A DNA stretch of 64,000 nt. It comes from Rhizobiales bacterium CCH10-E5 (GTDB lineage: Bacteria > Pseudomonadota > Alphaproteobacteria > Rhizobiales > Beijerinckiaceae). A program made the position numbers and the translations under genes. The DNA lies in NCBI GenBank assembly GCA_001556125.1, contig LSIG01000125.1:1-64000 (forward strand), written 5' to 3'. The notes below the pieces were generated by a model that searched no databases, was not told the DNA's origin, and worked only from the letters and a program-made list of their open reading frames with translations. Position 1 is the stretch's first letter. Each line of letters starts with the position of its first letter. Below, piece by piece: positions 36,060 through 46,713 of this stretch.

Positions 36060-36686
36060 TCAAGCGGTGGCGAGAGTGGCGAAAAGCCGCTCGGCCTCGT
36101 CCAGATCCTCGGGCCGGTTGGCGTTGAAGAAGGGGTCGACAGGCTCGACCGGCCACTCCGCACTGGCGCAGCCATGACGGGCGGTCCAGCGGTCGATCTT
36201 GCGCTCGTCCTCGACCGTCAGCGCCCGGCGCAGATCATCCCGCAGCGACACCGGCCAGAGCCCGATCACCGGATGCGTCCAGCCGCCCGAGGCGGCGCAG
36301 GCGAGCGGGACGCCCTGCTCCTCGCGCGCCTCGTGCAGACGGGCGACGAGATCACGCGGGATGAAGGGCGTGTCGGCGGCGACGCTGACGAGCCATTCGG
36401 TACCCGGCCGGTTGTCCGCCATCCACTCGAGCCCGGCGAGGATGCCGGCGAGCGGCCCGGCGAAATCCGGCACGCTGTCGGCGACCACCGGCAGGCCATA
36501 ATCCGCGAAGCGGGCGGGGTCGCCATTGGCGTTGACGACGAGGCCGCCGCATTGGGGCGCCAGGCGCTCGATGACATGGGCGAGGATGCTGCGGCCCGCG
36601 ATGCTCCGCAGCGGCTTGTCACCGCCGCCCATGCGGCGGGCAAGGCCGCCTGCGAGGAGGAGGCCGATGGTGGACGTGTCAGTCAT
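36060..36686 (-). CDS. mobA: molybdenum cofactor guanylyltransferase MobA
   Basis: The 208-residue nucleotidyltransferase has the N-terminal [18 protein letters not shown] (GTP binding), [22 protein letters not shown] and [13 protein letters not shown] (metal-binding Asp). It makes the bis-MGD form of the cofactor used by the FDH alpha subunit. Its start overlaps the fdhD stop by 8 bases, so the two are cotranscribed with the DUF2478 gene. Confidence 0.95.
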   Translation of the reverse strand: MTDTSTIGLLLAGGLARRMGGGDKPLRSIAGRSILAHVIERLAPQCGGLVVNANGDPARFADYGLPVVADSVPDFAGPLAGILAGLEWMADNRPGTEWLVSVAADTPFIPRDLVARLHEAREEQGVPLACAASGGWTHPVIGLWPVSLRDDLRRALTVEDERKIDRWTARHGCASAEWPVEPVDPFFNANRPEDLDEAERLFATLATA

Positions 36687-37572
36687 CTCCCCCCGCCCCT
36701 TTCCGCCGGCTCCGGCCGCCCTCCTCCTCGACCGTGTCCGGGTCTTGGTCGAAGATGATGTTCTGCTCGCCGGCGAGCGCGACGAAGCGCTTGCCGCGGG
36801 CCCGGCCGATCAGGGTGAGGCCAGCCTTGCGGGCCAGTTCGACGCCCCATTCGGTGAAGCCGGAGCGGGAGACCAGCACGGGGATGCCCATGCGCACGGT
36901 CTTGATCACCATCTCCGAGGTCAGACGGCCGGTGGTGTAAAAGATCATCTTCGCGGGATCGACGTTGTTGCGGAACATCCAGCCGGCGACCTTGTCGACA
37001 GCGTTGTGGCGGCCGACATCCTCCATATAGACCAGCGGCCTTTCGGCCTCGCAAAGCACGCAGCCATGGATCGCGCCGGCCTCGAGATAGAGCGAGGGCG
37101 TGGTGTTGATCTTCTTCGTCAGCGCATAGAGCCAGCTCGTTCGAAGTTCCGCCTTCGGCAGTTCGATCTCGTCGATCGCCTCCATCAGATCCCCGAAAGC
37201 CGTGCCTTGGGCGCAGCCGGAGGTCAGCGTCTTCTTCTTCAGCTTCTCCTCGAAATTGGTGCGCTCCGGCGTGCGCACGACCACGACCTCGAGTTCCTCG
37301 TCGTAATCGACGGCGTCGACGACATCGCCGCGCTTGAGCATGTTCTGGTTGAGCAGATAACCCAGCGCCAGCGCGTCGGGATGGTCCCCGATCGTCATCA
37401 TCGTGACGATCTCCTGCGCGTTCAGGTAGAGCGTCAGGGCCCGCTCGGTGACGACACGGGTCTCAACGGTCGCGCCGGTCTGGTCGATGCCCGAGACGGT
37501 CGCTCCGAGGCGGGCCGCCTGCGGGTCGGGCCGCACAAGATAATCGTCGAGGAAGCTCATATCCTGTGGCAT
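36679..37572 (-). CDS. fdhD: formate dehydrogenase accessory sulfurtransferase FdhD
   Basis: The 297-residue protein moves sulfur from a Cys desulfurase to the FDH molybdenum centre. The alphaproteobacterial active-site variant [12 protein letters not shown] has a single Cys (C120) where E. coli has a CxxC pair; C171 and C174 form another Cys pair. [18 protein letters not shown] and [13 protein letters not shown] are conserved. GTP/GDP-like binding has been reported for the family. ATG 37572 has GGAGGGG upstream. It lies between DUF2478 (13 bases) and mobA (overlap). Confidence 0.94.
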   Translation of the reverse strand: MPQDMSFLDDYLVRPDPQAARLGATVSGIDQTGATVETRVVTERALTLYLNAQEIVTMMTIGDHPDALALGYLLNQNMLKRGDVVDAVDYDEELEVVVVRTPERTNFEEKLKKKTLTSGCAQGTAFGDLMEAIDEIELPKAELRTSWLYALTKKINTTPSLYLEAGAIHGCVLCEAERPLVYMEDVGRHNAVDKVAGWMFRNNVDPAKMIFYTTGRLTSEMVIKTVRMGIPVLVSRSGFTEWGVELARKAGLTLIGRARGKRFVALAGEQNIIFDQDPDTVEEEGGRSRRKGAGGDD

Positions 37573-37585
37573 CGCGCCCCTCCGC

Positions 37586-38098
37586 TCAGGCGGCGACCTG
37601 CACAACGCCGAGCCCCCAGGCCTCGACCGCCTCGGCCTGCGCGGGCAGCTCGGTCCAGTCCTCCCCCGCGAAGTCGCGGAAGGCGGGCAGCATGTCGCGC
37701 CGCACGGCGATCAGCACGGGCAGGCCCGCGAGCAGCGCCGCAGCGATTTCCTGCCGCAACCCCTGTCCCAGCACCTCCTGCCGGCCGAACTTGTTGACGA
37801 TCACGAGATCGGTCTTGCCCGCCAGCGCCGCACCGAGCGCACCGCCGGCCGCCGCGAGGCCGGTTGCGTCGAGGCGGCAGCCGGTGGCGCCGGCGCCGCG
37901 GTTTTCGCTGATCGGGAAACGCACGCCGCTGGCGAGATCCTCCAGTGCCATCGCGAAACAGCCGCTCTCGCAGGTGCCCTCGTTGTGCTGGACGACGCCG
38001 CCGAGACGCAGGCCCCGCGCCTTCAACCGCGAAGCGGCGTCGGCCATGAACCGGTCGATCTCGAAACCCGACGAATAGGGAATGACGGCCATCAGCAT
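37586..38098 (-). CDS. DUF2478 family protein, molybdenum-linked
   Basis: The 170-residue protein has the DUF2478 features GVVQHNEGTCESGCFAMALEDLASG, KTDLVIVNKFGRQEVLGQGLR and a Cys-containing loop (about 45-52). The family resembles P-loop-derived nucleotide-binding proteins of the THEP1 type but has no Walker A here. DUF2478 genes repeatedly accompany molybdate uptake and molybdoenzyme genes, so a role in cofactor or FdhD function is inferred. ATG 38098 has GAGG 5 bases upstream. It opens the fdhD-mobA operon. Confidence 0.78.
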   Translation of the reverse strand: MLMAVIPYSSGFEIDRFMADAASRLKARGLRLGGVVQHNEGTCESGCFAMALEDLASGVRFPISENRGAGATGCRLDATGLAAAGGALGAALAGKTDLVIVNKFGRQEVLGQGLRQEIAAALLAGLPVLIAVRRDMLPAFRDFAGEDWTELPAQAEAVEAWGLGVVQVAA

Positions 38099-38286
38099 CA
38101 GGACCTCATCCCATGAATTGGGGGCTGCCACCAGTGGACATTCGCCGAATGAGGAGCGGGCGTTTCGCGGCGAGAAGCGATCCCAGTGTTGCGCCGGCCC
38201 TACAGTCTCGCCCGCCGGGGACGGCTACGGTTGAGATCCGCTCTCCCGGTGCTCGCCGGCAGAGCCTTTCCCTCGGTTCCCGTTTG

Positions 38287-39525
38287 ATGCCACGTCACCT
38301 TGCCCCGACTCCGCTCGACCCGGCTGCCGACGCCGCGCTGCTGCTGCGCCGCATCGCCTTCGGCACCCTGGCACTGCTGCTGCCGATCGCCTCTCTGGTC
38401 TCGCGCCGCGCCGCCGTCGTGCTGGCGCCGATCGGCGTCGTGCTGCTGGTGATTGCCGTGCTGATCGAGGACCCGCGCGATTTCGTCTCGCGCCTGAAGC
38501 GCAGCGTATTCAGCCTGCCCGGACTGATCCTGCTCGGCCTTGTCGGCTGGGCCGTGCTGTCGCTGGTTTGGAGCCCCTATACGGGCTCGGCGACGGAGAA
38601 AGCCGGCAACATCGTGCTTGCAGTCGCGCTCGGCTTTCTCGGCAATGCCGCGCTGCCTGACCGGATGCGGGCCTCGAACCTCAACCTCGCCCCGCTCGGA
38701 GCCGGCACGGCCGCCGCCTTCGCACTTGCGCTGATCGTGGCGACGGCGCTTCGCCATCAGGACACCGATGCCGGCGTCGAGCGTGGCATCAGCGTCATCC
38801 TGATCATGGCCTGGCCGGCCCTCGCCTGGCTGCTCTCGCGCGAGCGCGGCCTCAGCGCGCTCGGGCTTGCGCTGGTCGTCGGCCTGCTCTCGCTCACGCG
38901 GTTCGAAGATGGCGAGGCCGTCGCGATGATCTGCGGCGCCGTCGCCTTCGGCGCGGTCAGCGCGAGCCGCGAGAAGGCCTCGGCCCTGATCGCGGCGGCG
39001 ATCGCCGGGCTCATGCTGCTTGCGCCGATCGTGCCTTTCCTGCTGATTCCGATCGCCGCGCGCCTGCCGGACGGCGGGCTTGTCGCCTCGCTCGCTACCT
39101 GGGCCGACGTCGTCAGCGGCGCGCCGATCCAGCTCGTGACCGGCCATGGGCTCGACACCGTGTTGCGCGGACGGCTGACCGGCGCGCTGCCGCCCTCGAC
39201 CCCGACGACGCTGCTGTTCGAAACCTGGTACGAGCTCGGACTCGTCGGCGCGGCCGCCGCCGCCTTCTGCCTCTATGTCGCCATCCGGGCTGCGGGGCGG
39301 ATGCCGAGCGCGCTCGCGGCCGGCGGCGTCGCGGCTTTCACCACGGCGTTCGCCCTCTCGGCGCTTGGCTTCGCAACGCTGCAGCCCTGGTGGCTGATGA
39401 CGCTGACGGCGGTGGTGCTGCTGTTCGGCGCCATCGCGCGCGGGCAATACCGGACGGACCGGCCCGTCGCGCCGCTGCTCAAGCCCGCCGGCACGACGCG
39501 CCCGAAGGCCGGCACGCCCGCCTGA
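38287..39525 (+). CDS. O-antigen ligase / Wzy-like integral membrane protein
   Basis: The 412-residue protein has about ten to eleven membrane helices. A periplasmic loop before the last helices (VTGHGLDTVLRGRL...STPTTLLFETWYELGLVGAA) matches the Wzy_C/O-antigen ligase pattern of GHG, H/T-rich segment and a membrane-entry Gly. Such proteins join or polymerise polysaccharides. No glycosyltransferase gene is nearby, so the substrate is unknown. ATG 38287 is chosen over a long GC-rich upstream extension to 38113 that shows no membrane or family features. It converges on the dppF-like gene with 6 bases between. Confidence 0.7.
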   Translation: MPRHLAPTPLDPAADAALLLRRIAFGTLALLLPIASLVSRRAAVVLAPIGVVLLVIAVLIEDPRDFVSRLKRSVFSLPGLILLGLVGWAVLSLVWSPYTGSATEKAGNIVLAVALGFLGNAALPDRMRASNLNLAPLGAGTAAAFALALIVATALRHQDTDAGVERGISVILIMAWPALAWLLSRERGLSALGLALVVGLLSLTRFEDGEAVAMICGAVAFGAVSASREKASALIAAAIAGLMLLAPIVPFLLIPIAARLPDGGLVASLATWADVVSGAPIQLVTGHGLDTVLRGRLTGALPPSTPTTLLFETWYELGLVGAAAAAFCLYVAIRAAGRMPSALAAGGVAAFTTAFALSALGFATLQPWWLMTLTAVVLLFGAIARGQYRTDRPVAPLLKPAGTTRPKAGTPA

Positions 39526-39531
39526 TCGCGA

Positions 39532-40529
<998 letters not shown>

Positions 40530-40533
<4 letters not shown>

Positions 40534-41540
40534 GCGGCGACCTCGCTGTCGGTGCGCGTGTCGTAGAGGTGGCAGGCGACCTTGCGGCTGCCGACCGCGA
40601 TCGGCTCCGGCCGCTCGGTCCGGCAGCGCTCAAAGGCCTGGGCACAGCGCGGGTTGAAGGCGCAGCCTTGCGGGATGGCGGAGAGCCGCGGCATCGAGCC
40701 CGGGATCTGCACGAGCCGCGTGGTCTCGCCCTCGAGCGAGGGGATCGCGCCCATCAACCCCTTCGCATAGGGGTGGAGCGGCTCCTTCACCACCTCGCGC
40801 ACGGGGCCGATCTCGGCGATGCGCCCGGCATACATCACCGCGACGCGGTCGGCCGTCTCGGCGATGACGCCCATGTCGTGGGTCACGAGCATGACCGAGG
40901 TGCCGCGCTCGCGGCAGAGCGTCTTGATCAGCGCGATGATCTGCGCCTGAACCGAGACGTCGAGCGCGGTGGTCGGCTCGTCGGCGATGATGAACTGCGG
41001 CTCGGCACAGAGTGCGAGCGCGATGACGACGCGCTGGCGCATGCCGCCGGAGAACTCGTGCGGATAGCTGTCGATCCGCTTTTCGGGGGCGGGAATGCCG
41101 ACTTCGTCGAGCAGGGCGATGGCGCGGGCCCGCGCCTGGGCAGCGTCGAGATCGGTATGGACGCGGATCGTCTCGATCAGCTGCTCGCTGATCCGGTAGA
41201 GCGGGTTCAGGCTGGTCAGCGGATCCTGGAAGATCATGCCGATGCGCTTGCCGCGGACCTTGCGCATCGCCTCATCAGGCAGATCGTCGATGCGTTCACC
41301 CGACAGCCGGACCTCGCCGCCGGCGATGCGGCCGGGCGGGTCGATCAGGCCGATGATGGCCGAGCCGGTGACCGACTTGCCGGCGCCGGATTCTCCGACG
41401 ACGCCGAGCACCTCGCCGCGCGCGACGTCGAAGGAGATGCGGTCCAGCGCACGCAGCGTGCCGCGGCGGGTGACGAACTCGACCGTCAGCTCGCGGACGG
41501 AGAGGATCGGGGCAGCGTCTTCAGGCTCCATCGCGCTCAT
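40530..41540 (-). CDS. peptide ABC transporter ATP-binding protein (DppD type), system 1
   Basis: The 336-residue ATPase has Walker A GESGAGKS, signature SGGMRQRVVIALAL, Walker B QFIIADEPTTALD and the C-terminal GCAFNPRCAQAFERC extension. ATG 41540 overlaps the permease stop (ATGA). The frame extends to 41642 but only into permease sequence. It pairs with the downstream DppF-type ATPase to drive uptake. Confidence 0.92.
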
Positions 41541-42481
41541 CTCAGCTTCGGGTTGAGCGCGTCGCGCAGCCAGTCGCCGAACAGGTTGATCGACAAAGCG
41601 AGCAGCACCAGCACGAGCGAGGGAAACAGCAGGATCCACCACTCCCCGGAGAAGAGATATTGCTGGCCGAAGCGGATCAGCGTGCCGAGCGAGGGCTGGG
41701 TCGGCGGCATGCCGACGCCGAGGAAGGAGAGCGTCGCCTCCTCAATGACGGCGAGCGCCAGGTTGATGGTCGCAATCACCAGCACGGGCCCGGCGACATT
41801 GGGCAGGACATGCTTGAGCATCACCGGCCAGGCCTTGAGCCCGATCAGCCGGGCCGCGTCGACATAGACCTTGTTTTTCTCGACCAGCGTCGAACCGCGC
41901 ACGGTGCGGGCATATTGCGCCCAATTCGACAGGCCGATGGCGACAACGAGGACGAGCAGCGTCATCTGCTCCTGCAGCGCCGGCGGGATGAGGCCGCGGG
42001 CCACGCCGAAGACCAGCAGCGCAACCAGAATCGCCGGGAAGGAGAGCTGCACGTCGGCGACGCGCATGATCAGCGCCTCCGTGCGCCCGCCGACATAGCC
42101 GGCGACGAGACCGAGCCCCACGCCGATGACGAGCGAGAACAGCACGGAGGCCGCGCCGACCAGCAGCGAGACGCGCGAGCCGTAAAGGATGGCCGAGAAG
42201 ATGTCCCGCCCCTGCGCGTCCGACCCCAGCCAGAAGACCTTGCCGGTGATCTCGTTGGGCACCATCGGCCGCGAGAAGCCGTCGGAGAGATCGAGCGAGG
42301 CGGGGTCGAAGGGATCATAGGGCGCGATCAGCGGCGCCGCGACCGCAGCCAGCACGAGCAGAAGCGCGAGCAGCGTCGCCACCACCGTCACCGGCGAGGA
42401 GCGGAACGACCAGGCGAGGTCGGAATCCCAGATCCGCGCGAAGCGGCCGGGCGGCTTGGGGGAAGCAGGCGTGCTGGTCAT
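41537..42481 (-). CDS. peptide ABC transporter permease (DppC type), system 1
   Basis: The 314-residue permease has six or so membrane helices, the N-terminal oligopeptide-permease domain (APYDPFDPASLDL, WLGSDAQGRDIFSAILYGSRVSL) and the EAA loop (DAARLIGLKAWPVMLKHVLPN). ATG 42481 is used. It follows the DppB-type permease after 16 bases. With the SBP upstream it imports di- or oligopeptides, or a related substrate such as nickel complexes; which one cannot be read. Confidence 0.92.
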   Translation of the reverse strand: MTSTPASPKPPGRFARIWDSDLAWSFRSSPVTVVATLLALLLVLAAVAAPLIAPYDPFDPASLDLSDGFSRPMVPNEITGKVFWLGSDAQGRDIFSAILYGSRVSLLVGAASVLFSLVIGVGLGLVAGYVGGRTEALIMRVADVQLSFPAILVALLVFGVARGLIPPALQEQMTLLVLVVAIGLSNWAQYARTVRGSTLVEKNKVYVDAARLIGLKAWPVMLKHVLPNVAGPVLVIATINLALAVIEEATLSFLGVGMPPTQPSLGTLIRFGQQYLFSGEWWILLFPSLVLVLLALSINLFGDWLRDALNPKLR

Positions 42482-42497
42482 GATGCGAACCTCGCTC

Positions 42498-43481
42498 TCA
42501 CTTCGCCATGGCCGGATTGCCCGTCCGCAGGCGCGGATCGAGCGCGACATAGACGAGATCGACCAGGAGCGAGGTCAGCACGAAGACGAAAGCCACGAAG
42601 AGGAGATAGGCCGACATCACAGGCACGTCGACGAACTGCACGGCATTGACGAAAAGCGCCCCCAGCCCCGGCCACTGGAACACCGTCTCGGTGACGATGG
42701 CGAAGGCGATGACGCCACCGAGCTGCACGCCGGCGATGGTGATGACCGGGATCAGCGTGTTGCGCAGCGCGTGGCGGAACTCGATGCGCCGCTCGGGAAT
42801 GCCGCGCGCCCGTGCGAAGCGAATGAAGTCCGCCCGCATCACCTCCAGCATCTCGGAGCGGACGAGGCGCATGATCAGGGTGAGTTGCAGAAAGCCCAGG
42901 GTCAGCACCGGCAGAACCAGCGATTTCAGCCCGCTGGTCGTGAGCAGACCGGTGGTCCACCAGCCGATCGCGACCGTGTCGCCGCGCCCGAAGGAGGGCA
43001 GCCAGCGCAACTCCACGGCAAAAATGTAGATCAGGCCGATGCCGATCAGGAAGGTCGGCAGGCTGACCCCGATCAGCGAGAGCGACATCACCAGATTGGC
43101 GAGCCAGCCATCGCGCCGGATGGCGGCATAGACGCCGAGCGCAATGCCGACGACGAAAGCGAAGATCGCCGACAGCACCGCGAGTTCGACCGTCGCCGGC
43201 AGCCGCTCCAGGATCAGCGTCGAGACCTTGCGACCCTGGCGGTAGGAGATTCCGAAATCACCCTGCGCCGCATCCGCCACGAAGCGGGCGAACTGCAGCG
43301 GCACGGGGTCGTTGAGGCCGAGACGCTCGGTCAGCTCGGCGCGGTCCTGCAAGGTTGCCTCCTGGCCGAGCATGTTGACCACGGGGTCGCCGACGAAGCG
43401 GAACATCGAGAAGGCGATGAAGGCGACGGCCAGCATCACGACGATGCCCTGCATCAGCGAGCGCAGGATGTAGGCGAGCAT
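42498..43481 (-). CDS. peptide ABC transporter permease (DppB type), system 1
   Basis: The 327-residue permease shows the DppB pattern: an initial helix (SLMQGIVVMLAVAFIAFSMFR), LGLNDPVPLQFARFV, PATVELAVLSAIFAFVVGIALGVYA and the EAA loop (RADFIRFARARGIPERRIEFRHALRN). It lies 164 bases after the SBP gene with REP copy D between, a common way to lower permease expression relative to the binding protein. Confidence 0.92.
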   Translation of the reverse strand: MLAYILRSLMQGIVVMLAVAFIAFSMFRFVGDPVVNMLGQEATLQDRAELTERLGLNDPVPLQFARFVADAAQGDFGISYRQGRKVSTLILERLPATVELAVLSAIFAFVVGIALGVYAAIRRDGWLANLVMSLSLIGVSLPTFLIGIGLIYIFAVELRWLPSFGRGDTVAIGWWTTGLLTTSGLKSLVLPVLTLGFLQLTLIMRLVRSEMLEVMRADFIRFARARGIPERRIEFRHALRNTLIPVITIAGVQLGGVIAFAIVTETVFQWPGLGALFVNAVQFVDVPVMSAYLLFVAFVFVLTSLLVDLVYVALDPRLRTGNPAMAK

Positions 43482-43524
43482 TACGGGGTTACCTTGTCAT
43501 CCATCACGCAGACGCAGCCCCACC

Positions 43525-43617
43525 GTCATGGTCGGGCTTGTCCCGACCATCCACGTCTTCGATCGTCGAACTCGACAACAAAGACGTGGATGCTCGCCAC
43601 AAGGGCGAGCATGACGG
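43525..43617. repeat. REP/BIME-like palindrome pair, copy D
   Basis: Unit 1 (43525-43550) pairs ATGGTCGGG with CCCGACCAT. Unit 2 (43590-43612) pairs ATGCTCGCC with GGCGAGCAT. The inner flanks CCACGTCTT (43551-43559) and AAGACGTGG (43581-43589) also pair, so the whole element can fold as a large cruciform. It lies between the system-1 SBP and its first permease gene. Confidence 0.85.
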
Positions 43618-43645
43618 TTGAGGTTCACACGGAGATCCGCGCGGA

Positions 43646-45247
43646 CTACGAGCCCTTGAAGCTCACCATCTTCAGCTTCGGGTTGTTACCGACATCGACC
43701 GGGATATCGAGCGAGGTCTTCATCGCGTAGCTGAGCGACTGGTGGTGGATCGGCAGGTAGATCGTCTCGTCCTTCAGCCGGGTCCAGAGCTTCGCGATGG
43801 TCGCATCACGCTTGGCCAGGTCGACCTCCTTCGACAGCGACTCGATCATCGTGTCGACCTCGGCGTTCTTGAAGCCGGTCGCGTTCCACGAGCCCTGCGA
43901 GCCGGTGCGCGAGTGGTACATGTAGGAGAAGATGTAGTCGGAATCATAGGTCGGGACGCCCCAGCCGACGAGGTAGAACTCCGTCTCCGGCGGGTTCCGC
44001 TGGATCAGGTTGAAGTGGATCGACTTCGACTGCGAGACGAGGTTCACCTTCACGCCGATCTGGCCGAACATGCCGACCGCCGCCTGGCAGATGCCCTCGT
44101 CGTTGACATAGCGGTCATTGGGGCAGTGCAGCGTCACCGAGAAGCCGTTGGGGTAGCCCGCTTCCGCGAGAAGGGCCTTCGCCTTGGCGTTGTCGACCGC
44201 GGGGAAGCTGTCCAGCTCCTTGGTCCAGCCATTGACGAAAGGCGGCATGATCACGCCCGTCGGCACCGATTCGCCGCGCATCACGACACGCTGAATCGCC
44301 GGCCGGTTGATCGCCATGTTGAGAGCCTGGCGAACGCGCTTGTCGGCAAAGGGGTTCTTGCCCTGGACGTCGTCGCCCTTCAGATCGGCCGAGGCGACGT
44401 CCATGCCGAAGAAGATCGTGCGGTTCTCGGCGCCGGAATTGACCCGCAGGTTTTGCTGGTTCTTGAGACGCGCGATGTCCTGCACCGGCACGTCCTGGAC
44501 GAAGTCGACCTCGCCCGAGAGGAGCGCCGCGACGCGGGTCGCGTCCTGCTTGATCGGCACCAGCGTCAGCTCGGTGATCTCGAGCGGGACCTTGGCCTTG
44601 TTCCAGTAGGCGTCGTTGCGCTTCAGCACCGTCTTCACGTCGGCCTCGCGCGAGACGAGGATGAAGGGGCCGGTGCCGTTGGCGTTGCGGACGGCGAAAT
44701 TCTCTTCCTTGTTCTTGAAGTCCTGCGCCTTGACGGCGTTGTTCTTCTCCGCCCAGGCCTTGCTCATGATGCGGATGGACGAGGTGTTGTTGACCAGCAG
44801 CGGGTTCGGCCCCTTGGTCTTGATGCGCACCGTCAGGTCGTCGACCTTGCTGACCTTCTCGACCGAGGTGAGATAGCCCTTGAAGTCCGAGGTCGGCTGC
44901 ATGGCGCGCTCATAGGAGAACACCACGTCGTCGGCCGAGAAGGGCGTCCCGTCATGGAACTTGACGCCGGACTCCAGCTTGAACTCCCAGGTGGTCGGAT
45001 CGTCCGGCAGGACGCGCCAGGACGAGGCCAGCAGCGGCAGCAGCTTGCCGGCGTGGTCACGCTCGGTCAGGCTTTCATAGATGTGCTGGTTGAGCGACGT
45101 CGTCGGTCCCTCGTTCTGGGAATGGGGATCGATCGTCAGGGCGTCGCCGGCCGCGGCCCATTTCAGGGGTCGGGCCTCGGCGGCGCCGAGCGCCAGCAGC
45201 GAAACCCCGAGCAAAGCGGCCGCAAGGCCGAACACACGCGCTTTCAT
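43646..45247 (-). CDS. peptide ABC transporter substrate-binding protein, system 1
   Basis: The 533-residue periplasmic protein has a signal peptide (about 1-25, GVSLLALGAAEARP), then the family-5 solute-binding fold: LKWAAAGDALTIDPHSQNEG, FKLESGVKFHDGTPFSADDVVFSYERA and a conserved C-terminal SSIRIMSKAW-to-SYMYHS region. It captures the substrate for the downstream permeases. Its size fits DppA/OppA-type proteins. The 151-base gap upstream should hold the operon promoter, but no box can be assigned with confidence. Confidence 0.92.
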   Translation of the reverse strand: MKARVFGLAAALLGVSLLALGAAEARPLKWAAAGDALTIDPHSQNEGPTTSLNQHIYESLTERDHAGKLLPLLASSWRVLPDDPTTWEFKLESGVKFHDGTPFSADDVVFSYERAMQPTSDFKGYLTSVEKVSKVDDLTVRIKTKGPNPLLVNNTSSIRIMSKAWAEKNNAVKAQDFKNKEENFAVRNANGTGPFILVSREADVKTVLKRNDAYWNKAKVPLEITELTLVPIKQDATRVAALLSGEVDFVQDVPVQDIARLKNQQNLRVNSGAENRTIFFGMDVASADLKGDDVQGKNPFADKRVRQALNMAINRPAIQRVVMRGESVPTGVIMPPFVNGWTKELDSFPAVDNAKAKALLAEAGYPNGFSVTLHCPNDRYVNDEGICQAAVGMFGQIGVKVNLVSQSKSIHFNLIQRNPPETEFYLVGWGVPTYDSDYIFSYMYHSRTGSQGSWNATGFKNAEVDTMIESLSKEVDLAKRDATIAKLWTRLKDETIYLPIHHQSLSYAMKTSLDIPVDVGNNPKLKMVSFKGS

Positions 45248-45398
45248 CGAATCACACCTCCCCTTGCAGGCACCGCGCGGCGCCTGAAAGGCAGGATGTT
45301 AGGGGCAGGCCGCGCGCGAGTCACGGGTCTCCCGCGCGGCAGACGCATGGCTGGGTGCACGCGCTGCACAAGTTTTCGTCATCTGCAGCGACGGAGCT

Positions 45399-46544
45399 CT
45401 AACGCGCGAGGTCGGCAATGAGCTTGCGCACGAACTGCGTGCCGGCCTCGAGCTGGTCGAGCGTGATGAACTCGTCCGGCTGGTGGGCCTGGGCGATGTC
45501 GCCCGGACCGCAGACCACGGTCGACCAGCCGGCGCGCTGGAACAGGCCGCCTTCCGTGCCATAGGCCACGACATGGCGGCCATTATCGCCGGTCAGGCGG
45601 CGGCAGAGCTCCTCGGCCGCGCCGTTCTCCTCCGGCCCCATTGCCGGGGTGTCGGAGGTCACGACGAAATCGATGCCGGTCTCGGGGGCGATCGCCTGCA
45701 TCTGCGCTTCCAGCGCCGCGACCTCGGCGCGGTAGCGCTGCTCGTAGCTCTCGAAGCTCTCACCCGGGACGCAGCGAACCTCATGGGTGAACATGCAGTG
45801 CTCGGCGGTGATGTTGACCGCCGTCCCCCCATTCACCACGCCGACGTGGAGCGTCGTGTAGGGCGGCTCGAAACCGTTGCCCGGCGCGGTGCGGGCCTTG
45901 TTCTCGGCCATCACCTGGTTGTGCCAGTCGATCAGGCGGCCCGCGATCATCACCGCCGGCACGCCGACATCGACGCGGCTGGAATGGACGGCGTGGCCGC
46001 GCACCGTCGTCCTCATCCGCATGCCGCCCTTGTGGCCGGTGACGACCTGCATCATCGAGGGCTCGCCGACGATGACGGCCGATGGCTTCAGACCGTCCTT
46101 CGTCATCGCATCGATCATGACGCGTGCGCCTTGGCAGCCGACCTCCTCGTCATAGGAGAGCGCGATGTGGATCGGCCGCTTGAGCGGCGCCGCCAGCATC
46201 TCGGGAACCAGCGCCAGCGCAATGGCGTCGAAGCCCTTCATGTCGCAGGTACCTCGGCCATAGAGCTTGCCGTCCCGCTCCGTCAGCGTCCAGGGATCGG
46301 AACTCCAGTCCTGCCCCGCGACGGGCACGACGTCGGTGTGGCCGGAGAGGACGACGCCGCCGTCCAGCTTAGGGCCGATCGTGGCGTAGAGATTGGCCTT
46401 CTGCCCATCGGGGCTCGGGGCCAGACGGCTCTCGACACCGAGGCCTGCGAGATAGTCGCGGCAGAAATCGATCAGCTCGAGATTGCTGCGCTGCGATTCC
46501 GTGTTGAACGAAACCAGCCGGGCCAGCATCTCCTTGGGGGTCAT
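45399..46544 (-). CDS. argE: ArgE-type acetylornithine deacetylase (M20 family)
   Basis: The 381-residue metallopeptidase-fold enzyme has the metal-binding VLSGHTDVVPVAGQDW and SYDEEVGCQGARVMIDA, the ArgE-type motif GRGTCDMKGFDAIALAL and GEPSMMQVVTGHKGGMRMR. It removes the acetyl group from N2-acetylornithine or a related acyl-amino acid. ATG 46544 is preferred to GTG 46550. It lies downstream of no arginine gene; next to a peptide transporter, it may act on imported N-acyl amino acids instead. It is divergent from the dehydratase gene. Confidence 0.85.
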   Translation of the reverse strand: MTPKEMLARLVSFNTESQRSNLELIDFCRDYLAGLGVESRLAPSPDGQKANLYATIGPKLDGGVVLSGHTDVVPVAGQDWSSDPWTLTERDGKLYGRGTCDMKGFDAIALALVPEMLAAPLKRPIHIALSYDEEVGCQGARVMIDAMTKDGLKPSAVIVGEPSMMQVVTGHKGGMRMRTTVRGHAVHSSRVDVGVPAVMIAGRLIDWHNQVMAENKARTAPGNGFEPPYTTLHVGVVNGGTAVNITAEHCMFTHEVRCVPGESFESYEQRYRAEVAALEAQMQAIAPETGIDFVVTSDTPAMGPEENGAAEELCRRLTGDNGRHVVAYGTEGGLFQRAGWSTVVCGPGDIAQAHQPDEFITLDQLEAGTQFVRKLIADLAR

Positions 46545-46713
46545 CGTCACGCGGCTTCACTCCAAATGGCGCTGCGAGGCAGGTTTCGTGCCGGGGCCGG
46601 CCCGGCGCTGCCCTGATATATGTTCCTAGGCCTCTGCGCCGCCGCTGCCAACGATCCGTTTCCGTCCGTTGCCGGGGCCGCCTATAACGACGGCTCAAGA
46701 CACGAGGCCCAGC

